Shown here piece after piece: positions 17,101-26,492 of a stretch of DNA of 64,000 nt. Below the pieces are notes generated by a model that worked only from the letters and a program-made list of their open reading frames with translations, had not been told where the DNA came from and did no database searches. The stretch spans positions 46,031 through 110,030 of the forward strand of contig NZ_VTTI01000005.1 in the NCBI RefSeq assembly GCF_008641105.1. The letters run 5' to 3'. A program made the translations under genes and the position numbers. Source of the stretch: Halopseudomonas salina. Its GTDB lineage: Bacteria > Pseudomonadota > Gammaproteobacteria > Pseudomonadales > Pseudomonadaceae. Numbering within the stretch: the stretch's first letter is position 1; each line of letters opens with the position of its first letter.

Positions 17101-18525
17101 TCAAGATGGATCGAGTGTGGGTGAATCCGGGGTTGAGTCGGCGACGCGCTGTGCACGATTGCCCCCCAACCGTTTGGCTCGATACATTGCGCTGTCTGCG
17201 AGGTCCAGCAGTTGTTTTTCTTCATCCGCGTCATCGGGGTAAAGCGCGATGCCGATGCTCGGAATAATGATCAGCTCCAGTCCCGCGAGAATGAGGGGCA
17301 GATTCAGTGCCTCGCGGATTTTGTCGGCGATAACATGGGCCTGCTGCGGTTGATCGAGAGCCTCGAGCAGTATCACGAACTCATCCCCGCCGATGCGCGA
17401 TACCGTGTCCGATTCACGGACACAGCGTATAACCCGGTCCGCCACAGCCTTGAGCAGTTGATCGCCAATGGCATGGCCATGGGTATCGTTAACCAGTTTG
17501 AACTTGTCCAGGTCCAGGTACAGCACCGCTGCCTTGCCCTTTTCGCGTCGTGCTCTGGCCAGCGCAGTGTTGATCCGATCGCTAAGCAGTGCTCGGTTTG
17601 GCAGGCTGGTCAGTTGGTCATAGCGGGACAGGTACTCCAGGCGTTCGCGCATACTGGCTCGGTGAATGGCGGCGGCGATCTGGGTTGAGATGTAATGCAG
17701 TAACTGCTGATCTTTATCACTGTAGGCAGGCGCTGACCGTCGGTTCTGAATGACCAGTGCACCGTGAATTCCCTCGATTGTTGCCAGGGGCACTGCCAGC
17801 CAGTCCAGGCTGCGATCGCTGACATTCTGCGTGGTGCCGGATATGACGGCTGCACCGCGCTTGGCTTCCAGGCGGATCGGCTGGCCACTTCGAATGACGG
17901 CATTGCTCAATGTCAGGGTGTCGGCATTGGCCGAATCCGAGTACGGACTCTTCTCGTCTGCACTGTAAGGAAAGTGGGTTTTGCCATCCTGTGGGTTGTG
18001 CAGGGCAATGCAGAAGACGCTGGCCGGCAGCAAGCCGCCAATGATTTCGTGGATATTGCGAAAGAGTATAGGCAGATTTGCTGCGTTGGAAGCGGCCTCG
18101 GAGATCGCATACACCGCAGCTTGCATGGCTTCGGTGTGTTTGCGTTCGGTAATGTCGTGGGCCACTGCAACACGTAACTGGTCCTTCTCCGACCAGTTCG
18201 CGGACCACATGATATGAGCCACGCTACCGTCTTTGCGAATATAGCGGTTCTCGAAATGGTTGGTCAGGCGGCCAAGCATGACTTCACGGGCAATGGCCAC
18301 GGTGGCGTCCAGGTCATCAGGGTGGACCAGGTCAAGAATCGCCCTGCCGATCATCTCCTGGGGCTGGTAGCCGAAAATCCTTTCACAAGCGCCGCTGACA
18401 TAAACGAGCCGCCCTGCCGCATCCACGACACATATCGCATCGAGTAGCAAGTCCATCACTGCGGGGGAGAGCTGAAAGCTGCGTCCTTGCTCAGCGCCTG
18501 CCGTTCCGTGTTCTGTTTTTTTCAA
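17101..18525 (-). CDS. PAS-GAF-GGDEF diguanylate cyclase
   Basis: A 474-residue cytoplasmic protein. PAS spans about residues 20-135 (VVDAAGRLVYVSGACERIFG through AVAHDITERK), GAF about 150-300 (FRNIHEIIGGLLPASVFCIA), and GGDEF starts near 315 (YDQLTSLPNRALL). The active site is RIGGDEF near 380, preceded by an RESD I-site, so it should be catalytically active and feedback-inhibited. Translation probably starts at a TTG with GGGAGG six bases upstream, a strong site that decides the start. No EAL domain follows. It stands alone, convergent with the VF530 gene. Confidence 0.9.
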   Translation of the reverse strand: MKKTEHGTAGAEQGRSFQLSPAVMDLLLDAICVVDAAGRLVYVSGACERIFGYQPQEMIGRAILDLVHPDDLDATVAIAREVMLGRLTNHFENRYIRKDGSVAHIMWSANWSEKDQLRVAVAHDITERKHTEAMQAAVYAISEAASNAANLPILFRNIHEIIGGLLPASVFCIALHNPQDGKTHFPYSADEKSPYSDSANADTLTLSNAVIRSGQPIRLEAKRGAAVISGTTQNVSDRSLDWLAVPLATIEGIHGALVIQNRRSAPAYSDKDQQLLHYISTQIAAAIHRASMRERLEYLSRYDQLTSLPNRALLSDRINTALARARREKGKAAVLYLDLDKFKLVNDTHGHAIGDQLLKAVADRVIRCVRESDTVSRIGGDEFVILLEALDQPQQAHVIADKIREALNLPLILAGLELIIIPSIGIALYPDDADEEKQLLDLADSAMYRAKRLGGNRAQRVADSTPDSPTLDPS

Positions 18526-18614
18526 CGGCTGCCTCCCTGAAACTACTGAGCCTGAAGTAGGAAAGATACCTCAGGCATCAGGCAGAGTCCCGGAAAATGC
18601 ATCAAATTGAGGCA

Positions 18615-18857
18615 TTACTGACTGTCCTTGCGCTTTTTTTCAGCCTTGCGGTACAGCGCTCGCAGTGCTTTGGATTCTTTGCTGGCGCCGCTGCCATGGG
18701 ACGCCAGGATGCGGTGCCAGACAGCCTGTTTCTGTTCTGGTGAAAGACGTTTCCAGGATTTCTTTTCCTCGTGCGTACGCCCGCATGCCTTGCAGATCTG
18801 ATACTTGTTGAAGTCGCACAAATCTATACAGGGTTTTTTGGTAATGGGCTCGCTCAT
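18615..18857 (-). CDS. DUF1289 family protein
   Basis: An 80-residue protein with a four-cysteine N-terminal part (PCIDLCDFNKYQICKACGRT) typical of DUF1289, followed by a W-x-x-L-S-P-E-Q segment and a highly basic tail. The family probably binds a metal through the cysteines; its function is not known. AAGGAG lies six bases before the ATG. It starts only a few bases after the stop of the phosphoesterase gene, so it is most likely the last gene of that operon. Confidence 0.85.
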   Translation of the reverse strand: MSEPITKKPCIDLCDFNKYQICKACGRTHEEKKSWKRLSPEQKQAVWHRILASHGSGASKESKALRALYRKAEKKRKDSQ

Positions 18858-18858
18858 G

Positions 18859-19692
18859 TCACTCCTTCTTGTTTACAGGCTCAACCTTCCGGCTGATAGC
18901 CAGAGTGTCAGTGTGGGAGACAATAAAGAGGTCCTCTTCTGCCTTGTAGTCCCACCTCTCGACTTGGCAGCTGTGCTGGCCCTGCTCGCAGGTATGTCTG
19001 ATCAGGTTGACCGAGTTGGGGATGCTGCCGCGCACCCGGGTTGACAGGGCTGTACCAGCCTGTGCGGTCCAGCCGCTGCGGCCTGAATCGCCGTGCCGAC
19101 CATGCAGAGGCCAGACATAGGGCAGGTGAATATGGCCGCCTACCAGCAGATCCAGCCCCGCATCGACCCATCGCGGTACAGCTTCTTCGTGGCCAATCAG
19201 CAGGTTGGTCAGGTCGGACTGTTCGCGGGCGCGTACAGGGTGGTGCTGCATAACCATGCGCAACTGTTCAGGCCTGGCCTGGCCAAGCCTGGCTGCAACA
19301 CGCTCGATTTGCGCCTTATTGACCGCTCCGTCCTTGTGCCGGGAGGGGCGCGATGTATTAAGGCAGAGAACCAGTAATCCAGCGCTTTCGTATACGGGTT
19401 CCAGTTCGTTGCCAAAGGCGCGCCTGTAATTACCGTACGGGTTGAATGCCCGTGCGAAAAGATTGAATAGGGGTATGTCGTGGTTGCCTGGTACTGCGAG
19501 TACCGGAGCGGGCAACTGTGTCACAAAATCCTGCGCTGCGGCGAATTGCGCTCGGCGTGCCCGTTGGGTGATGTCGCCGGACAGTAGAATGACTTCGGGT
19601 TGCTGCTCTCGGGCGAGGCGCAGCAGTGCACTCATCACGCGCGGCTGTTCAGTGCCGAAATGCGGATCGGATATTTGCAGTACGCAGGTCAT
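18859..19692 (-). CDS. metallophosphoesterase (calcineurin-like)
   Basis: A 277-residue enzyme with the full dimetal motif set: ISDPHFG (DxH) at residue 8, LLSGDIT (GD) near 38, PGNHD near 70, QHHP near 150 and GGHIH near 186. The pattern is that of class III cyclic-nucleotide phosphodiesterases and related phosphoesterases; the substrate is not determined. Its ATG overlaps the stop of the lipid kinase gene as ATGA, and DUF1289 follows at once. Coupling to a lipid kinase suggests a role in lipid-phosphate or nucleotide metabolism, which is inference. Confidence 0.88.
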   Translation of the reverse strand: MTCVLQISDPHFGTEQPRVMSALLRLAREQQPEVILLSGDITQRARRAQFAAAQDFVTQLPAPVLAVPGNHDIPLFNLFARAFNPYGNYRRAFGNELEPVYESAGLLVLCLNTSRPSRHKDGAVNKAQIERVAARLGQARPEQLRMVMQHHPVRAREQSDLTNLLIGHEEAVPRWVDAGLDLLVGGHIHLPYVWPLHGRHGDSGRSGWTAQAGTALSTRVRGSIPNSVNLIRHTCEQGQHSCQVERWDYKAEEDLFIVSHTDTLAISRKVEPVNKKE

Positions 19693-20726
19693 TCACGCTC
19701 TCGCTTGGAAGGGTCCCGAGGCACCAGCAAGGGTAATTTGTCAGGAGCCACACGAAATGTCAGAGGGGCGCTCATCCAGCAGATTTCGCCATCCATCGCC
19801 ACCTTGAGGCGCTTGCGGCTGCGACGTGGCCGCACTGTCATGGTATCGAAACCGAAACTGATCACATTTTCTGCATCTCCCAGCCGCCTTAAAAGTCCCC
19901 GGATCAGCAGGCCATAAAGCGCCATGGTGCCGCGTGATCGGGACGTCATTGCAACGAGATGGTGACGCTCGATCTCGTCCACCTGATCAAACCCCAGCTG
20001 CTCGAGCTGCAGGGCGTTGTTGCCGACCACGATGGTAGGCGTGGTCAGATGGCGTCGGGGCTGGCCTTCAAGATCAATCTGCACGTTCAGGGAGCGGTGT
20101 GCATGCATCAGAGTCACCAGGGCTGACCACAGCGCGATCAACCGACTCCGCCCGTAGCGGCGCTTGTAGGCTTCCCGGTCTTCGAGCAATTGTGGATATA
20201 GCCCCAGACTTGCGTTGACCAGAAAGGTGCGGCCGTTGAGCATCCCGATATCCACCGGTTGGATGACTGCATCCAGCAGGCAGGCCAGCGCCGCTTCGGT
20301 GTCCTGTGAAATGCCGTAAGTACGACCAAAGTAGTTGAAAGTGCCCTGGGGCAGAATACCAAATGGCACCCCGCTGCCTAGCACGACCTCGCTTACCGCG
20401 CTCAGGGTACCGTCACCCCCGACTGCCACAACAATGCCATTTTGCTCGATGGCAAGTTGCAGGGCCCGTTTGGCGGTGGCAATCAACTGCGAGGCATCGT
20501 CCACAGGCATCAGCTCAAAGCGTCTGCCAGCCCGGGCAAGCGTAATTTCAATGGTCTCGCGTGTTTCGGCTGCGTCGCGGCTTCCCGAGCCGTTGTTCAT
20601 TACCAGGAAAAAGGGTTCAGTACCGGTCAGTGACCTTGTCGGGTCAAGATTCTTTACTGCCGGTGCACCGGCCTCTGCTGGGGAGTAGTCCTGACAGGGT
20701 TTCGACATGCTGAGTGAATGATCCAT
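19689..20726 (-). CDS. diacylglycerol kinase family lipid kinase
   Basis: A protein of about 345 residues related to YegS/DgkB lipid kinases. The nucleotide-binding loop GIVVAVGGDGTLSAVSE and the following GILPQGTFNYFGRTYGI segment are diagnostic of the DAGK catalytic domain. These enzymes phosphorylate diacylglycerol or other lipids at the inner membrane. The start is uncertain: ATG at 20726 is used here. A TTG at 20768 would overlap the stop of the DksA-like gene as TTGA, with AAGGA twelve bases upstream, and another ATG lies at 20708; none has a good Shine-Dalgarno. It overlaps the phosphoesterase gene by four bases. Confidence 0.85.
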   Translation of the reverse strand: MDHSLSMSKPCQDYSPAEAGAPAVKNLDPTRSLTGTEPFFLVMNNGSGSRDAAETRETIEITLARAGRRFELMPVDDASQLIATAKRALQLAIEQNGIVVAVGGDGTLSAVSEVVLGSGVPFGILPQGTFNYFGRTYGISQDTEAALACLLDAVIQPVDIGMLNGRTFLVNASLGLYPQLLEDREAYKRRYGRSRLIALWSALVTLMHAHRSLNVQIDLEGQPRRHLTTPTIVVGNNALQLEQLGFDQVDEIERHHLVAMTSRSRGTMALYGLLIRGLLRRLGDAENVISFGFDTMTVRPRRSRKRLKVAMDGEICWMSAPLTFRVAPDKLPLLVPRDPSKRERE

Positions 20727-20764
20727 GGCTGAAAGGACGTTGGAGCCTGTTTGGCCGGGGAGGT

Positions 20765-21031
20765 TCAACGCAGCTGACTATCCTTGCTTCCCCGGCGGTT
20801 GTAGCTCGAGTCGCCGGCTTCGGCCCTGTCATGTGCCTCCTGGCAGTTCACGCACAGATGTACGCCTGGGACCGCCTTGCGGCGAGCCTCCGGAATCTGC
20901 ACTTCGCATTCCTCGCAGTGCGTCAGGCTCACGCCTTTCGGCAACTTGTTACGCGCCCGCTGTACCGCTTCATCCACTGTATCGTCTATCTGGTCCTGCA
21001 CCGCTCCATCCTGAGCCCATCCGGTTGCCAT
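20765..21031 (-). CDS. DksA/TraR-type zinc finger protein (YbiI-like)
   Basis: An 88-residue protein. A helical N-terminus (DDTVDEAVQRARNKLP) is followed by a C4 zinc finger: THCEECEVQIPEARR and VHLCVNC. This short type lacks the long coiled coil that DksA inserts into the RNA polymerase secondary channel, so a full DksA role is doubtful. I chose the ATG at 21031 because GGAG lies six bases before it and MATGWAQ fits the family start; the frame also has an ATG four codons earlier. Co-directional with the lipid kinase and phosphoesterase genes. Confidence 0.88.
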   Translation of the reverse strand: MATGWAQDGAVQDQIDDTVDEAVQRARNKLPKGVSLTHCEECEVQIPEARRKAVPGVHLCVNCQEAHDRAEAGDSSYNRRGSKDSQLR

Positions 21032-21135
21032 GGCTGTCTCCACATTTCTGTGCGCTGCCGACCCTGATTGCCTGCAGCTGCTTTATCAACAGCATAGACG
21101 CTTTACCAGGTCGTTGCCGGGTACCGCACCCTGCC

Positions 21136-21912
21136 TCAGGCAGCCAACATCGTCCAAATGCCAACCAGGCTCACGGCCAGCAATACGCTGCCCAGGACGC
21201 GGAAAAATACTGGTGTTTCGGCATGCATGATGTGCGCATGTGCCCGCAGACCGATCACATGGCCGACTGCCGCGCAGGGTAGCAGCCATAGATGATGGAT
21301 CAGCTGCAAATCGACTCCGGCATACAGAAACGCAGCCATCTTGATGGTGACCAGAATAAACCAGAGGGCAAACAGGGTATCGCGGAACTGCTCTTTGGCC
21401 AGGTGCTGGGCGGCCACAGCAATGATCAACGGCGCGCCAATCAGCGAGGTGCCACTGACATAACCGCCAAGCATCAGAAAGCAGGTATCTACTACGCGGC
21501 TGCGGCTGCGAAAGGGGCGGTTGGTGATATACGATAGGGAGTAGGCGGCCACGATCACGAAGATGATGATGCTCATGATGTTGCCCGGGAGCGTCAACAG
21601 GCCGAGCACGCCGATCATTTTGGGGACAATCATGATACCCAGCATGCGCCCCAGATATCGCCAGTCGACCGTTCCGCCGTTACGGCGTAGTTCTGGTGCC
21701 TGCCGGCGATTATTCAGCGCGATGGTCAGCGACGAGAAAAACAGCAGGTGCATTGCGATAAGCGGCAGAAAAACCAGGGGGTCGTTATGCACCAGCAACA
21801 GGAAGGGCAGTGAGAGCACCGCGCCGCCAAACCCCAGCCCTGAACGGACGAAGCCGCTCCAGACGAAAATCAGACCGATAAGCGCGTATTGATAGGGTAA
21901 CAGCTCGGCCAT
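21136..21912 (-). CDS. TauE/SafE-family sulfite exporter-like permease
   Basis: A 258-residue membrane protein with about eight hydrophobic helices. The N-terminal GLIFVWSGFVRSGLGFGGAV is the glycine-rich family motif, and the second half repeats it weakly (LMLGGYVSGTSLIGAPLI). TauE/SafE proteins are proposed to move sulfite, sulfoacetate or other small organic anions. The ATG at 21912 is chosen; ATG at 21921 is an alternative. No sulfonate-degradation genes are next to it, so the substrate is open. Confidence 0.85.
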   Translation of the reverse strand: MAELLPYQYALIGLIFVWSGFVRSGLGFGGAVLSLPFLLLVHNDPLVFLPLIAMHLLFFSSLTIALNNRRQAPELRRNGGTVDWRYLGRMLGIMIVPKMIGVLGLLTLPGNIMSIIIFVIVAAYSLSYITNRPFRSRSRVVDTCFLMLGGYVSGTSLIGAPLIIAVAAQHLAKEQFRDTLFALWFILVTIKMAAFLYAGVDLQLIHHLWLLPCAAVGHVIGLRAHAHIMHAETPVFFRVLGSVLLAVSLVGIWTMLAA

Positions 21913-22151
21913 AAAACACATCTCGAGACAGGGCGGCTTGCCAGTGTAAACCCTAACCCGGGTCAGGATCTCGGCAAACGCCTGGAAGGCTTCGCAGGGT
22001 TGGTCCCGGATCACCAGCGAAAACGCTGGCTGGTCTTGTGTTGAGCAAATGCGGATGCCGGGCATGGAACTAAAGGATCAATTGCAGGTCAAATATGCAG
22101 CGCAAGTATGCGCCAAGCCGAACCGGTCTGATCCCTCCGCAGGAGCACTTC

Positions 22152-22301
22152 ATGAATATCGCATTGACGCCCTTGATCTCCCTTATTGCCGGCATCCTGA
22201 TTCTGGTAGTTCCCCGTTTGCTGAATTACATCGTGGCAATCTATCTGATCATTATCGGTCTGGTAGGTATCTTCGGTGGTGGATTCAATCTGCGCATGTA
22301 G
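22152..22301 (+). CDS. DUF3096 small membrane protein
   Basis: A 49-residue protein made of two hydrophobic helices joined by a short PRLLNY turn and ending in GIFGGGFNLRM, typical of DUF3096. AGGAG lies seven bases before the ATG. Function is unknown; members are small integral-membrane proteins. It is flanked by convergent or divergent genes and is likely its own transcript. Confidence 0.8.
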   Translation: MNIALTPLISLIAGILILVVPRLLNYIVAIYLIIIGLVGIFGGGFNLRM

Positions 22302-22408
22302 AATCGGTAGGCCGGCCGGGTTTCCGGTCGGCTATTTGCCTTTGCCGCGCTATCTCCTGGTGCGGTTGCTTCGGTTAAACCTGGTGCTGCTGATCAGTCC
22401 TCCTTGAG

Positions 22409-22930
22409 TCATTTAACGTCCAGTTTCTTTTCCCAGAACATTGCCTTGCCCAGCTGTGGATCGAGTTCATATCCGTTGAAACCAAAAGCGCGATAGGCTG
22501 ACTGGGCAACCGTATTGCCTTCAAGGACCTCCAGAGTCATCTTGCAGCAGCCCAGCTCGCGGGCCAGTGCTTCTGCTTCTTCGAACATCATCCTGCTCAG
22601 GCCTTTGCCGCGGTGTTGCGCGGCCACAACAACGTCATGAATATTCAGCAGAGGGCGGCAGGCGAAGGTTGAAAAGCCTTCAAAGCAGTTTGTCAGTCCG
22701 GCCGGCTGACCATCAACCAGCGCCAGAATGACGTGGGCGGTATCGCGCTTGCGCAATTCGCTTATTAGATTCTCGCGTGTACTGGCGGCTAGAGGGGCAC
22801 CGCCCCCCATCGGATCGCGCGCATACTGATCGAGCAAAGTGATAATGCCAAGGGCATGCTCTGGGGAATCGAGATCAGCTCTGACAATCTGTATGGTGAA
22901 ATTGCCGCGCGCTGGCTGTGAGGAGGTCAT
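22409..22930 (-). CDS. GNAT-family N-acetyltransferase
   Basis: A 173-residue acetyltransferase. The acetyl-CoA pyrophosphate loop is QHRGKGLSRMM near residue 108, preceded by the beta-4 strand NIHDVVV. YRAFGF closes the fold near 149. The substrate is unknown. Its ATG overlaps the stop of the upstream antiporter gene (ATGA), so translation is probably coupled, although a functional link is not obvious. Confidence 0.85.
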   Translation of the reverse strand: MTSSQPARGNFTIQIVRADLDSPEHALGIITLLDQYARDPMGGGAPLAASTRENLISELRKRDTAHVILALVDGQPAGLTNCFEGFSTFACRPLLNIHDVVVAAQHRGKGLSRMMFEEAEALARELGCCKMTLEVLEGNTVAQSAYRAFGFNGYELDPQLGKAMFWEKKLDVK

Positions 22931-24786
22931 GGTATTTTTTTCTCCCTGGAGTCGTCGGTCATCGTGGTTTGCGCTACCTTTTTGGCTTCCTCATTCTTGG
23001 GCGGGGTCAGGCTCAGTACCTGCCAGCCCGGCTTGGGATCCAGCGTGCCCTCGTCGACAAAAACCTCTAGCCGGCCCTTGGGTGATATGGCGAACAACGG
23101 CACTACCTTGCCTTCATGCAGTTGCGCAAGATTGGTGAAATCAAATTCTTCGCTCAACTTGGTGGTGCGTATTTCCCAACCTTTGCTGAGCAGGCTGGCC
23201 AGCTTGCTGTAGCTCATGCCCTTGTCAAACAGCGTATGGCCGCGATGTTCGGTACCCAGTTTGTGTTTTTCGGCCGTATCGGTTTCGGTTGTCGACAGCA
23301 GGGTATATACCTTTTTGGCGCCAAACTCGCTGCCATAGCGCATGCTGGCCACCACATTGATTCCCAGGCTGGGGGAAAGCGCAAGTAATCGGCCTACACC
23401 CACCAGGTCCAGATGCTGGTCGGCATAGGCCGAAACGGCATTGCCATAGAATGTTTCCAGGCCCTCCATTCTTGCATCGCGAATATGCTCCCACTGGGTG
23501 TCGGTCAGCACCACGCGTACACCCTGCTTATGCAGTGCGCGGGCAATGCTTCTTGCTACGGGATTGGCTCCTACCACCAGGAAGCCTGCGGCTGCTGGCT
23601 CAGCGACTTTCAGTAGCCGGGCGAGGCCCCGTGAAGTAGCGCTTTGCAGCACCACCGTGCCGATGATGATGGAAAACGTCAGTGGTACAAGAATGCCTGC
23701 GTCGACCTGTCCCGCTTCCTCCAGGCGAATCGCGAACAGGGCGGATACCGCCGCTGCAACGATGCCGCGCGGAGCAATCCAGGAGAGCAGAGATTTTTCC
23801 TGCCAGGTCAGGCTGGATCCGATGGAAGAGATCCATATGGAGGCAGGACGGGCAATCAGTTGCATGACCAACAGCAAAAGGAGAGGGGTCCATCCCAGGG
23901 CAAGAATATCGTCGAGAGTCAGTCTTGCCGCCAGCAGAATGAACAGGCCGGAAATCAGTACAACGCTGAGGTTCTCCTTGAAGTTGAGAATCTCGTTGAT
24001 ATGCAGGTCCTTCTTGTTGGCAAGCCACATACCCATCAGTGTCACTGCCAGCAGACCCGACTCGTGGGCTAGAGAGTCGGAAATACTGAAGGCGGCGAAA
24101 ACCACGGAGAGCGTCGCCAGATTCTGCAGATAATGTGGTACCCAGCCGCGCTTGAGAACGAAGCCCAGGAACCAGCCACCGGCGATGCCAAGAATAGTGC
24201 CAACCGCAATAATCTCGAGGAACGCAAGCAGACCATGGGCAACTCCCGCGCTTTGACTCTGGGCCACTATAAACTCGTAAACCACAACTACCAGCAGGGC
24301 GCCGATAGGATCGATGAGGATGCCTTCCCAGCGCAGGATGTTGGATATGTTGCGATTGGGTCTGACGGTGCGCAACATCGGTACGATTACGGTAGGGCCG
24401 GTGACCACCGCCAGTGCGCCGAAGAGGATGCTCAGCTCCCAGCCGACGCCGATCAGAAAATGGGTGGCAATGGCCACGATCAGCCAGGTAATACCTGCGC
24501 CCAGGGTGATCAGACGCTGCACCACCGCTTTCTGGCTGCGTATTTCGCTCATGTTGAGCGTCAGGCTGCCCTCGAAGAGAATGATCGCCACGGAGAGACT
24601 GATCAACGGAAACAGTAGATCACCAAAAAGCTGGTCCGGGTCGATAACGGATGTAAAGGGCCCGAGTACGATGCCGGCGGCGAGTAGAAACAGAATGGCG
24701 GGGAGCTTGACGCGCCATGCCAGCCATTGGCAACCAAACGAAATGAGGCCAATGACCGCGATGCTCAGACTTGCCGATAACAACAT
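22927..24786 (-). CDS. CPA1-type cation/proton antiporter with TrkA-N domain
   Basis: A 619-residue protein. About twelve helices (residues 1-390) form a Na+/H+-exchanger-like core, with the two-aspartate-like region replaced by WEGILIDPIGALL near residue 155, as is usual in CPA1 proteins. A cytoplasmic NAD-binding TrkA-N domain follows (about 400-520; GFLVVGANPVARSIARALH), then a further regulatory region. It should exchange Na+ or K+ for protons under nucleotide control. AAGGAA precedes the ATG. The GNAT gene follows with a four-base overlap. Confidence 0.88.
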   Translation of the reverse strand: MLLSASLSIAVIGLISFGCQWLAWRVKLPAILFLLAAGIVLGPFTSVIDPDQLFGDLLFPLISLSVAIILFEGSLTLNMSEIRSQKAVVQRLITLGAGITWLIVAIATHFLIGVGWELSILFGALAVVTGPTVIVPMLRTVRPNRNISNILRWEGILIDPIGALLVVVVYEFIVAQSQSAGVAHGLLAFLEIIAVGTILGIAGGWFLGFVLKRGWVPHYLQNLATLSVVFAAFSISDSLAHESGLLAVTLMGMWLANKKDLHINEILNFKENLSVVLISGLFILLAARLTLDDILALGWTPLLLLLVMQLIARPASIWISSIGSSLTWQEKSLLSWIAPRGIVAAAVSALFAIRLEEAGQVDAGILVPLTFSIIIGTVVLQSATSRGLARLLKVAEPAAAGFLVVGANPVARSIARALHKQGVRVVLTDTQWEHIRDARMEGLETFYGNAVSAYADQHLDLVGVGRLLALSPSLGINVVASMRYGSEFGAKKVYTLLSTTETDTAEKHKLGTEHRGHTLFDKGMSYSKLASLLSKGWEIRTTKLSEEFDFTNLAQLHEGKVVPLFAISPKGRLEVFVDEGTLDPKPGWQVLSLTPPKNEEAKKVAQTTMTDDSREKKIP

Positions 24787-24900
24787 AGGTGTTCCTTGGG
24801 TGCGCGAATCAGCCCACGAGTTTAGCGGCAGTGCTACCTATGTCCAGCGTTGCCAGGCGACGGAAGTCATTGATCGATACCGAATTAATGTGTTCACAGG

Positions 24901-26307
24901 TCAGTCTGCGGCTGGGGGGAGTTTGTCTTCACCGGCGGCGGAGTCGGTAGCCGGCCGTGAACGATCATCCGGATCGGGCTTGCGCTGGGTCAGGCCTTCA
25001 GCGGAAATGATATGCAGATCCCGTTGCGGGAAAGGAAACTCGATGCCGTTCTGGTGAAACAGATCCCAGATCGCCAGGCGTACCTTGCTGGCCACATTGA
25101 CCAGTCCCTGCTGCGGATCGCTTACCCAGATGCGTAGCTCGAAATCCACTGAGGAGTCGCCGAACCCTGACAGGTGAGCCTGTGGCGCATGTATGCCATC
25201 GCGCAATATTCGGGGCTGGGTCAAAGCAGCTTCGACCATTAACTCGATTGCCCGGTGTACATTCGAGCGATAGGAAATGCCAACCTCTATTTTCAATCGT
25301 ACGGCAGTGTCGGAGTAGCTCCAGTTGATCACCTGTTCGGTAATCAGGTTTTCGTTAGGGATCAGATATTCCTTGCCGTCACGGGTGGCTACAGTGGTGT
25401 ACCGTGCGCCCATTTGCCTGATCCAGCCGTAGGCGTCGCCAATCTCTATTACATCGCCGGGTTTCAGTGACCGATCCAGAAGCAGGATGATGCCGCTGAA
25501 CAGGTTGGAAACGATCTTCTGCAGGCCGAAACCGAGGCCGATGCCCAGCGCGCCGGAAAAGACTGCCAGGGCCGTCAGGTTGACGCCGACAAAGGTTAGC
25601 GCCACCACGACGGCCACCAGATACAGCACAATACGCAGTACTTTGCCGATCAGGACACGCGCTGCAGGTGTCACTCCCTCCAGATAAATCAGTCGGCTGT
25701 CTACCAGACGAGCGACCAGGCTCGATAGCCAGATAAACAGGGTCAGCAACAGGATGCCATTGATGAAGCCCATCAGTGACAGCCGCATTTCACCGATATT
25801 GAACGCGATGGAATCAAGCAGATCCAGAAATGCCTGTAGCCAGCCGAGAATGGCCAGCGCTGCTACGAACCAGACAACGGCGGTAATGAGCTTTGCCCAC
25901 CCAGGCTGGCGCAGAAAGCTGGTGGCCAGCCGTATGACTACCCAGGCCGTAAGCAGGTTTGCTGCAATGCGCAGCAGCTCGCCGTCCAGCCCTGCCGATT
26001 GACTCGCGCCGTGGGCGATCCAGGCCAGTAACGCGCCCATGCCGGAGCTGGCCACCAGCAGCAGCCGATGCAGCGTATGACGCATGCCGGGTAGCAGCGT
26101 TTCACGTGCCAGTATGGTGTCGACACGCGGCACCATTACCCGGCGCAGCGCAAAGCTGGCTAGCAGAATGCTCACCAACACCAGAGCCTCAATCAGCGTA
26201 CCGCTAGTAAGCAGATGGTTCTCGGCCCAGCTGCCTACCACTTCGATGCTTTGCTCGATGGTAATGGGTGGTATGTCTAAAGGGTCCGAACTTTTTTCTT
26301 GGGCCAT
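24901..26307 (-). CDS. MscS-family mechanosensitive channel
   Basis: A 468-residue protein. Five or so N-terminal helices lead to the pore helix region (VFSGALGIGLGFGLQKIVSN near 255) and the beta domain with the family signature RSLKPGDVIEIGDAYGWI, then the alpha/beta vestibule. It should open under membrane tension to release solutes during hypo-osmotic shock, in keeping with a salt-adapted bacterium. The ATG at 26307 is chosen; a longer frame to 26382 lacks support. The C-terminal 30 residues are polar and low in complexity. Confidence 0.9.
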   Translation of the reverse strand: MAQEKSSDPLDIPPITIEQSIEVVGSWAENHLLTSGTLIEALVLVSILLASFALRRVMVPRVDTILARETLLPGMRHTLHRLLLVASSGMGALLAWIAHGASQSAGLDGELLRIAANLLTAWVVIRLATSFLRQPGWAKLITAVVWFVAALAILGWLQAFLDLLDSIAFNIGEMRLSLMGFINGILLLTLFIWLSSLVARLVDSRLIYLEGVTPAARVLIGKVLRIVLYLVAVVVALTFVGVNLTALAVFSGALGIGLGFGLQKIVSNLFSGIILLLDRSLKPGDVIEIGDAYGWIRQMGARYTTVATRDGKEYLIPNENLITEQVINWSYSDTAVRLKIEVGISYRSNVHRAIELMVEAALTQPRILRDGIHAPQAHLSGFGDSSVDFELRIWVSDPQQGLVNVASKVRLAIWDLFHQNGIEFPFPQRDLHIISAEGLTQRKPDPDDRSRPATDSAAGEDKLPPAAD

Positions 26308-26414
26308 ACACTCAGTGCAGCACCTATACCCGTTGTTGTCGAGGCGAAGCGCATGAGGCAGGCCGCCCCGCCCCGCTGACACCCTGGGTTAGAAGAGCCG
26401 GGTTGCTGGGCTAG

Positions 26415-26432
26415 AGTATGGGCGTCCATACT
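26415..26432. promoter_or_regulatory. inverted repeat upstream of aldehyde dehydrogenase
   Basis: Seven-base arms (AGTATGG and CCATACT) around GCGT, about 60 bases before the aldehyde dehydrogenase start. Position and symmetry would suit a dimeric repressor site; there is no regulator gene beside it. Confidence 0.25.
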
Positions 26433-26492
26433 GACACCAAGTCCGCAATGGCGGTCTTCTAAAATAAAAACAAGCAATCAAGGAGTACCATC

